From the NCBI RefSeq assembly GCF_024489055.1, contig NC_090223.1, positions 39,532,925 through 39,596,924 of the forward strand: a stretch of DNA of 64,000 nucleotides. Reading direction: 5' to 3'. Of this stretch, positions 57,101 through 64,000 are shown piece by piece. Below the pieces are notes generated by a model, which saw only the letters and a program-made list of their open reading frames with translations, was not told the DNA's origin and did not search any database. A program made the translations under genes and the position numbers. How positions within the stretch are numbered: the first letter of the stretch is position 1; each line of letters begins with the position of its first letter. Source of the DNA: Chanodichthys erythropterus. Taxonomy: Eukaryota > Chordata > Actinopteri > Cypriniformes > Xenocyprididae.

Positions 57101-59412
57101 TTCTATAATGTTTCATCTTTATTTAACTATTCAAAGAAGTTTATAGGCAATGTTATTTTATATTTGATTACAATTTTATATTTCAATTTCTGTACCTGTA
57201 AGCTGTTAGATACCTAAAAAAGCATTGTTTATTTTATTTGTATCTTATCTCTCATGTATTCATTTGTGCTGTTTCATGTTGTTCGATTTTTTTTATTTTA
57301 TTTATCTTTATTTGACAACTGTCCTATTTTTACTGAACATGGCACATACCGAACTGTACCGAAACCATGACACTAAAACCAGGATACAAACTGAAACCAG
57401 GAGAAATCTGAACTGTCACACCCCTAATAAATAAATATGAGTATGTATATATGCATGTGTATATATGCATGTGTATATATGTATGTGTATGTGTTGAATA
57501 TACATTTTACTATCTAATATGTTATATGGGCTGTGACATGTACTATAAAACAAACAGTTTATATATACATGTGAGTTATGTCATACATTTTGTCATATAC
57601 AGATTGCAGTTAACCAACAGTAGGCATTAACAGTGCTTCAGGTGTTGCTGAGTTAACAGGACTTCCTTTTTAGCATTACTCAGAAACTGATATCCTGGCC
57701 TGCTCTGAGCATGTTGTTCCTGTGTGCCCACACCCTTCATTGCCGATGAACAGCACAGTTTGGCTGTGGTTTCATGCCTAGCTGGGGGAGGGTTACCAGG
57801 TTTTTCTTATGACATAATCCCCTTTTCTACTGAAAGCCACCTGAAAAAACCTGTGTGTACCTCTTGTAGACCTCCACTAACCCCGAGATGCATACATGTT
57901 GTTAAAGGGTATTTTACGTAGGAATTGAGGAAGATTTTTTTTTTCCGACTGCTCCCACCGAGCTTTGTTCTACAGCTTCTTCCAGCGCTGAAACAGATGA
58001 GCATGATGTTGAGAAGGAAGCAGAACAGAGCTCCTTCCTGCTATCCTGTCAGCATGCCAAACTGTTGAAATTACAAGCAGCTAATTGGTCCGTTATACAT
58101 CTGAGTGTCACGGAACATTAACTCAAGCCCTGTTGCTGTTTCCTGGACAGCTTGTTTCTGTTACTCACAATTTTCATTTTCCATAGTGTGCCTTGGTGTG
58201 TTCTTCCTTAAGGCCCAGATATACTTCAAGCTAAATCAAAGAACAAACTGGTGTGACATAATTTCAAACAAAATCAGAGCAAAACGAAGTTCGTTTGGAG
58301 CTCCTTTCTGGAGATCAATACATTTTGCCAAAGCGACCTTTTTACCCCCAAGTAAAGAATGAAAAAGAATTTAGCCAGGAGTACATTGGAGCTTGTCCAT
58401 TTTCTAGCATCCTGTGTTCGTTGGTGGTGTACCACACTGAGGCTAGCTGTCACAAATTCATGACTAAAGCTGGAATTGGTTCTAGTACAGCCGTGAGTCA
58501 CCAGTATGAACTCTTATCAATAACAATACAGAATTAGGGATGTTGCAGTGAGGGAATTTATACACCTGTAAATAAACTTGTGATAACGCCAATATTATGT
58601 GATCGTGTACTTTCTGTATAGGCCTGCAATTCACGATACTGTGTATAAAGAGCGATGGTACTGACCGCACATTTTACAAGATGAGATCTGTTGCGCACCA
58701 AATCCTCCGCCATCATCTTGTCAGGCATTTCTCAGATCCTCACGTAATAAGTGAAATCTGACTCCTGCTTCACTGTCCTGTGACTCGGCATCTCGTGCTG
58801 TATAAAGCAGAGCAGATGCTTTCACTTTAAATGTAGCATCTGTTGTTCAACCGAACTAAACTGTTTATATTTCTATAAAAGCAAAACGACAGTGGGGGCG
58901 GTGCCGCGGTGGCCAGGTAACGTAATCGGTGTACGGCTGAACGCTGTGTAACACCAACTACCGCAGCAAGCCTATACATAATTCCCCCGCAGGAGTAAAT
59001 AAAAGATTCCAGAACATTTACTTTTAAATTAAAATGTCTTTTATTACTGACATCCTGTCAGAGGGTTTTCATGAGTCACATCCGTCTGTTCACATGTTTA
59101 ATGAGGCCCTCATGTCTTCATGTGCTTATCTGTGCACATATTCCACTTTTGCTGATGGATGGGTTAACATTTTACTATAATAACCTTTTTGTCATGAGCA
59201 CATAAGTTCATTGGGATAAATCTAATTATGAAGAAAGGAACCTCAATTACCAATGTGAACTGGTAATCACTGTATGTCTCGTTTGTGCTCAGTTGTTTTC
59301 ATTGTCAGTTTACAGTGCTTTGATAACCTGACTGATTCTCTCTGCTCTTTGTCATTCTCAGGGTGAATCGGTGAAATATTTCTTGGATAACTTGGACAAA
59401 CTCGGAACACCG
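36225..59412 (+). CDS. gna13: G-protein subunit alpha-13, first three coding exons (3' end outside window)
   Basis: Exons 36225-36507, 50631-50857 and 59362-59412 (561 nt, 187 codons, phases 1 then 0) correspond to roughly the first half of GNA13 (human 377 aa). The opening MADFLPSRS and Cys14/Cys18 match the palmitoylated N-terminus of human GNA13. The P-loop GAGESGKST is at residues 55-63, followed by KQMRIIHGQDFDQRAKEEF. Exon 2 gives the helical domain (VDAREKLHIPWGD, GMVETRVFLQYLP, DSGIQNAYDRRREFQL). Exon 3 reads GESVKYFLDNLDKLGTP. The last exon should carry switch I and II, the NKTD-type guanine motif and the C-terminus; I do not find it by 64000. GNA13 couples receptors to RhoGEFs and RhoA. 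GNA12 is excluded by the N-terminus. Which teleost duplicate (a or b) is not decidable here. Confidence 0.96.
38640..39394. mobile_element. TTAA fold-back element in gna13 intron 1
   Basis: TTAAAGGATTAGTTCACCC to GGGTGAACTAACCCTTTAA. Internal blocks such as CTCTCAAGATCCATTAATG and GCGCCAAAGTCACGTGATTT are shared with the LINE-nested copy at 4882-7847, so both belong to one subfamily. Confidence 0.85.
39522..39552. repeat. Tetranucleotide repeat (ATCT)n-(AGCT)n
   Basis: Several ATCT units pass into AGCT units in gna13 intron 1. Confidence 0.8.
41362..41791. mobile_element. hAT MITE in gna13 intron 1, target duplication AAATGAAT
   Basis: Ends AAGGGATGGGCA / TGCCCATCCCTA, with AAATGAAT on both sides (41354-41361 and 41792-41799). 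It is 430 bp, with no transposase. A G-run lies at about 41428-41435. Confidence 0.8.
44951..45333. mobile_element. TTAA element in gna13 intron 1
   Basis: TTAAGGCAGGAACACACCAAG at the left, and ATCTGGCCTTTAA preceded by GGCATCGGCTTGATGTG at the right, form an imperfect inverted pair between TTAA sites. It is CG-richer than the surrounding intron. Confidence 0.6.
45515..45812. repeat. GTGGGGAC palindromic module between (GT)n tracts
   Basis: (GT)n at about 45517-45573 and 45786-45811 enclose GGGGACCAGCCACCGGTCCCC, GGTTAGGTTTAGGGGTAGGG and TATGGAAAGTCCCCACAATT. It is the opposite-orientation relative of 6374-6727. Confidence 0.78.
46380..46475. mobile_element. hAT terminal fragment
   Basis: TTAGTCGATTAACCG ... 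TTGTTGCAGCCCTA is the usual right end of TAGGGCTGCAACAA-type hAT elements. No left end was found nearby. Confidence 0.5.
47429..48604. mobile_element. hAT-type element in gna13 intron 1, target duplication GCTTAAAG
   Basis: Perfect 10-bp ends TAGTGTTGTC / GACAACACTA are flanked by GCTTAAAG at 47421-47428 and 48605-48612. The ends are rich in CGATAC/GTATCG steps. It is 1176 bp without a recognisable transposase. Confidence 0.85.
48701..49337. mobile_element. TTAA-like element with GGCCCCGATATACTTC ends
   Basis: AAAGGCCCCGATATACTTC at the left and GAAGTATATTGGGGCCTT at the right are inverted repeats. The target is TTAA at the right and CTAA at the left. Related single ends occur at 27303 and 58208. 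Confidence 0.7.
50075..50442. mobile_element. TTAA MITE about 190 bp upstream of gna13 exon 2
   Basis: AGGTTCTCTAAGCGATC at the left and GATCGCTTAGAGCACCTT at the right, with TTAA at 50071-50074 and 50443-50446. It is a relative of the element at 19030-19567. Confidence 0.8.
51080..51346. repeat. Low-complexity cluster: poly(T), (TGTA)n, (TATAT)n
   Basis: A T-tract of about 30 (51083-51112), a shorter T-tract at 51163-51174, a TATG run near 51268-51287 and an ATATT pentamer array to about 51346, all in gna13 intron 2. Confidence 0.85.
51490..52255. repeat. Large palindrome in gna13 intron 2
   Basis: The left arm (51490-51755) and right arm (51945-52210) are imperfect reverse complements, for example GACACACTACAGCAAAA at right against its complement at left. 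An overlapping element with ends TACAGCACTGTGAAGAG (51772) and CTTTGCACAGTACTGTA (52255) gives the pattern of a terminal-inverted-repeat DNA transposon. Confidence 0.65.
54337..55578. repeat. Fold-back element containing three tandem units and a nested insertion
   Basis: Outer ends ATTCGCCTTATTCACCT and AGGTGAATAAGGCGAAT are inverted. Inside, a unit of about 185 bp (TTTTAATAAATATTAAAAAT, then GATGTGCATC, GCTGACATGTAGAT) repeats three times, at about 54470, 54655 and 55140. The second unit is broken by a separate element at 54789-55072. Confidence 0.72.
54789..55072. mobile_element. Small element with CTTGGGTAAAGTTGG ends
   Basis: Inverted ends of about 36 bp start CTTGGGTAAAGTTGG. TTCAAATGTTA occurs on both sides (54773-54783 and 55073-55083), with an extra GGCTA at the left junction. 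An 11-bp duplication would suit a Mutator-like mechanism, but the asymmetric junction leaves this open. Confidence 0.6.
57435..57495. repeat. TATGTA/GCATGTGTA low-complexity repeat
   Basis: Imperfect repeats of TATATGCATGTG in gna13 intron 2, just after a hAT-like end (CACACCCCTA at about 57417-57426). Confidence 0.7.
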
Positions 59413-60272
59413 GTAAGCATGTCATCATTTTGTTGTTGTTGTTTAAATTGATTAGTTATATTTTATATTTTATTTATATATTTTTTAAAATTGATTAATT
59501 ATATTTTAAAGTAATTTACTGTGCTTTATTCCTGGAGGCCCCCCAACACTGCACATTTTGCATGTCTCCTTGATCAAGAACACCTGAATTAGGCACTGTG
59601 TTATACTTGTGTTGACCAATCCAAAGTAGTGTTCTGAAACTGCTTTGGACCAATGTCATTCTCCAGAGCGAAGGCATTGAAAAAGACACATCTGTTAAAT
59701 ATTCATGCTTACACAGAATATTTAAGACAAAGTAAGAACACTTACAGCTATAATTACATTTTAATTTAATTTAATTTAGAAACGAAATTCACATGAAAAG
59801 TTCTTTGCATTAAGCAACCAAAAATTTAAATGTTAGAAGAAGAAAAAAAAACACATACACACAAAAACAATGTCCCTTCACATTTTTATGAAAGAAGCAG
59901 TTGAGAATGAATCGTCTTGTATATTATGCTGCAAGTTACAGAATGACCTGTTCTGTTTGTTTTACAAAATATTTTTATTTTTATAATATTATAGTCTTAT
60001 GTAAGACATAATTATGTCCGGTAAGCTTTGTCAATTCACTCACCATTGGCAAGTGTGGCAAACAGTGTTATTTTAGTATTATTTATTTACTTGGGGGCGC
60101 CTCCAGGAACGTGGTTGGGAACAATTTATTTTTTTTTCCCTTTGGGGGGTGAGGATCAACAGGTGCAGTCTTTTATTGCACTCATTTTGTGACATTGACA
60201 CCACAGATATGCAAATAAGGGCATTAACACAGGTTAAGGAATATACAGTATGAAACAGTAGTGTATGAATAC
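59413..60272. other. gna13 intron 3, start, without recognisable genes
   Basis: AT-rich intronic sequence following the exon 3 donor CCG|GTAAGC. Short repeat pieces occur (CTGGAGGCCCCCCAACACTG near 59530) but there is no exon candidate. Confidence 0.6.
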
Positions 60273-61316
60273 TAGGGATGTCAATTTACACAAATTCCCA
60301 TGATCGATCATTGTTTAAATTAACGACCGATTAATCGTTAGCCTTAATACTGCAATATGCATCTACTGCAGTGGCATATAGCCAACAGCATGACAGGGTG
60401 TGCAAATGCTGCTCAAAACGCCATGTTCCTCACCAAATGAAAGAGAAGGGTTTTTAGTCTAAATAAAGGGCTAGTAGGATTGTAAAATGAGTTGATGTGA
60501 TTGATCATTTATTAAAATACTTATTTAATAATCAAATATAACGACTAATACAATGGATCACCAACACCGCCTCAGATGCGTGCTTGTCAGAATGTGTTCT
60601 CTTGTTGTGGACACACTGTTCCTGGAACAACAAGCTTAAAATGGCAACTAAACCCAATGAATTCACAAATGATTTGTTAAAATAGTTTTCTCATTAATGT
60701 TATGTTATATGACAGTTATTATTAGTCGCACATTGCTGTTTGAGCTGCGCGTGCTGAATGAACACCGGTAAACCAGAGCGCTTTGCTAGCGCGTTATTTA
60801 ACTCAAAGAAACGTTTCATATACAATTAATCAGATATATACAAAATAAACATATTATAAATTATATCTGCACAAAATGACGTGAATGTACAAGCGAACTT
60901 GAACTAAATTATGTGATATTCAGAATGCGTGAATCATTGTGGACGCGCTCTTCCTGGAGCAACGCGATGAAACAACTAAACGGCAACTAAACCAAAATAA
61001 TTCACAATGTTTTATGACAATATTGTTCTTTTTATAATGTTATGGAATACACAAGTCCCAATCATAGTCATTATTAGTCATGCATTGCTGTTTGAGCTGC
61101 ATCCGCTGAACCTGAAGATAATTACCGTAAAATGTAAAATTGTCCCAAACTTAACTCCGGCGCACTTGCTTTATTTTTCCTCGTGTCTGCTTTATATGTT
61201 TCACGGTTGAGCAGCACACAAGCTCATGAACCTACTTAATCAACATTCGATAGGTTTTATCGATTGAATTGATTATCAACAATTAATCAGTCGTCGATTA
61301 ATCGTTAACATCCCTA
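60273..61316. mobile_element. hAT MITE in gna13 intron 3, target duplication ATGAATAC
   Basis: Ends TAGGGATGTCAA / TTAACATCCCTA with ATGAATAC at 60265-60272 and 61317-61324. It is 1044 bp with no transposase ORF. GATTAATCG motifs near both ends are typical of this hAT group. Confidence 0.82.
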
Positions 61317-62521
61317 ATGAATACACTGGATTAATTAACACTGGGTAAATTTTAAGCAATGTGAAATGTTGAAGGAAGATAACCCAGGATTCCATTTACC
61401 TGTTTTTTACAGTGACCCAGGGTTAACTGTTTAAAGTGTGAAAAGCCCTTATATTTCACCTTTTGTTTCATTTCTGTGGAAATAAGCCTGGGAAGTGATT
61501 AGATAAATATTGACAGTAGTTTCAGAATAGAAATTTAGGAAACTTGTCCTTTTAAAAATGAACATTGTCATAATTTACTCACCTTCATGTCATTGCAAAC
61601 CAGTAACCTGCTGTCTTCTGCAGATTATTTCTCAAAATATCTTATTTTATTTTTCATCCAATAAAGAAAGAAATTTCATTTTTGGATCAACAATCTATTG
61701 AAAGCACTTATGGAAGGACTTTGTCCAGTGCATATTAAATTGTATATTAAATAAACATCTCAGTCTGTACTTGCATTCAAGAGACTCATCCATTTCATAT
61801 TGAATGATTAAGTGCCGTATAGAAATGGTTAAATTTGCTAATGAGCTCTTTTATATTGCCACAATCAAAGCAGACTAAGATGAACAATCTTGTCTGAAAT
61901 AATAAATCACTTTATACAGCCGAGCATGAAGGAAATACTGAATAGCAAATGCTGAGGATAATGTCAGACAGATGAATGCCCATCTTTTTTCTTTTTTTTT
62001 TTCTTCAATTTTCTTCAATGCTGTGGGCCTTGACAGGGTTTCCCTGCTCATCAGCCAGTACAGACCGAGAGAAGTGAAACTAGCTCTGCTGACATCAAAA
62101 GTCACGTGTCAACCCTTTCTCATAATACTTCCTATAGCAACTTTTTCGCACAACATTTTACCATAGAAATCAGCAGTCTTTAGTTTTTTGTACGATACTT
62201 GAAAGAATCAGTCGAGAGGACACTGGGTGTCATGAGGCTGCATGATTAAGGATGACCATACGACGTGAGGGTTTTCTTACTCAGATGATCCATGTGCTCA
62301 CGCTGATGAGGAGTGATGGAAAATACGGTTTTCTTATGAATTTATAGTTTACAACACTTGCTGACTGACTCCGTATGATAGGGGAAAAAAGCAGTCTTTA
62401 CACTAATTTTTTAATTGGCCTGCACTAGTCTTGTTCCATATTCAAACCATGATGACAGCACTCAGGTACTGAATTGAGTCAGTATTGCCGACACTGTACA
62501 AATGCTCTCCCATATATATTT

Positions 62522-63205
62522 TTTAAAGGGTTAGTTCACCCACAAATGAAAATTCCGTCATTAATTACTCACCCTTGTGTCGTTCCAAACCCGTATGACC
62601 TTCTTTCATCTTTGGTACACAAATTAAGATGTTTTTGATTAAAGCTTTCTGTCTTTCCGTAGAGATCCAATGCAACTACCACTTTCAAAGTCCAGAAAGG
62701 TAGGAAAGACGTCATTAAATTACTCCATGTGACTCCAGTGGTTTAACCTCAGTTTTATGAATCGACATGAGTGCTTTGTTTGCGCAAAATATAATTTACC
62801 ACTTTCATCTGCAACCCGTTCACGAGAGCATTAGGGCACATGCGTTTTGCGTTCATGTGAGAGCTGATATTGTTGCGTGAACAAGCTTTGAATAATATTA
62901 TTTTGTAAATAAATTGGTACCTCCTTTTATTTATTTTTTTTTTAATTTTTTTTTTTGCACAAACCAAGCATTCAATTCTCTTCATAAAATTGAGGTTAAA
63001 CCACTGGAGTCACATGAATTACTTTTAATGATGTCTTTCCTACCTTTCTGGACCTTAAAATTATCAGTTACTGCCTATGGAGGGACAGATTTCATTAAAA
63101 ATATCTTAATTTGTGTTCCAAAGATGAACAAAGGTCTTAAGGATGTTGAATGACACGGGTGAGTAATTTGACAGAATTACCATTTTTGGATGAATTAAAA
63201 AAACA
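62522..63205. mobile_element. TTAA-family fold-back element in gna13 intron 3
   Basis: TTTAAAGGGTTAGTTCACCC opens the left arm. ATTACCATTTTTGGATGAATT closes the right arm, and mid-arm blocks pair (CCACTTTCAAAGTCCAGAAAGG, GACTCCAGTGGTTTAACCTC and their complements). The remaining sequence to 64000 shows no gna13 exon. Confidence 0.75.
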
Positions 63206-64000
63206 TTAATTTTATTTTAGTACTAGAACTTTTTGAGAACTCTAGTTATTTTGATCCCACTTCCTCTGCATTTTATGTGTTGACATTATTTTTTGGAAGA
63301 TCTTTTGAGACTATCTATGCAGCTGTCATCGCATCAGTGTCTGGCTGACGCATGAGGCCCAGTTCAGTTCCTTTTGCGTCATGTGACTTGCCGCCTGCCG
63401 CTCGTGTTCTTTCTCTCAGTACTGAACGGATGTTTGCGGTTTTGTGCTCTTTCTAGACGCTGCTGACTGCAGTAAATGTGGTGATTAGTATCTCAACTTT
63501 GACTCCAGACAGCTCTGTTCTAGAACGAGGGATCAGATAACCTGATTTAAATCCACAGCTTGTGAAAACGGTCACATCGGTTCATATTGTTCAAAGCACT
63601 AATGCCACGTTAGGAAGAGAGACTGAAAGGACCATTTGCTTGTTTCCCCACATGTCTTACTTTCTATATTACGCTCCTTGACGTCATGCTGTCGTTCAAT
63701 CTCGGTTCTCGTGTCTGTTGCTCTAAATTTCTGTTCTGGGAAAAAGGAAGCAGAGTTGAATGTGCTCTGGTCCAGGCGGCACGCCTCAGACTGGCTACTC
63801 TTCACTCGGCCACATCATGGCAATGTGGACCCACTTCTGCAATCACACCATCGACAAACAGGAAGAGGAAATACTGCATGCTTCCGAGTGTGCTCAGAGA
63901 GGGAAATGGCCGCTTGACTCTGTTGGAAAGTATGTGTTTGTTTCAGTTTACATTCATCTTTCTTGGGTGGATGTAGTGTGGGAGTCAAATATTTGGGGAG

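Noticed and set aside
59413..64000. The last gna13 exon within the window
   Set aside because: No sequence encoding the expected YIPSQQDILL, DVGGQ or NKTD motifs was seen in any frame.

Overview
The window is vertebrate nuclear DNA from a teleost, most likely a cyprinid. The evidence is GT-AG split genes whose predicted proteins closely match known vertebrate families, and a dense load of TTAA-flanked fold-back elements of the cyprinid 'GTTAGTTCACCCAAAAATGA' type, hAT elements with 8-bp target duplications, dinucleotide repeats and a fish L1/Tx1-like LINE. Nothing bacterial or viral was seen. Exons were joined by eye from splice sites, phase continuity and recalled family sequences; no alignment was run.

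Layout, left to right. (1) The last coding exon and 3' UTR of a plus-strand gene that I read as rogdi (1684-2718). (2) smim22, a small minus-strand gene for an 80-residue single-pass membrane protein in three coding exons (3509-3928), with a probable 5' noncoding exon ending at 4497. (3) A five-level nest of transposons (4618-8363) separating smim22 from cog1. (4) cog1, complete on the plus strand in 14 coding exons (9245-19960, 977 aa). (5) A short convergent spacer, then rgs9, complete on the minus strand in 17 coding exons (33509 down to 21564, 479 aa). (6) A 2.7-kb divergent promoter region with a 5S-derived SINE, a MITE and an 0.8-kb palindrome ending about 170 bp before the next start codon. 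(7) gna13 on the plus strand; its first three coding exons (36225-59412, 187 aa) are here and the final exon must lie past the right edge. Its two large introns hold most of the remaining transposons.

Functionally, COG1 is a Golgi tethering-complex subunit. RGS9 is an R7-family GTPase-accelerating protein and GNA13 is a G12/13-class G-protein alpha subunit. RGS9 and GNA13 sit head to head as they do in human 17q24; R7 proteins act on Gi/o and transducin alphas, so the pairing is conserved synteny rather than a regulator-substrate pair. ROGDI and SMIM22 are neighbours on human 16p13.3, so this fish segment joins blocks that are separate in human.

No new molecular system was found. The points most worth a second look are the tiny smim22 gene, the datable transposon nest, the palindrome at the gna13 promoter, overlapping upstream ORFs in front of gna13, competing splice donors in rgs9, and a near-perfect 105-nt hairpin in an rgs9 intron.
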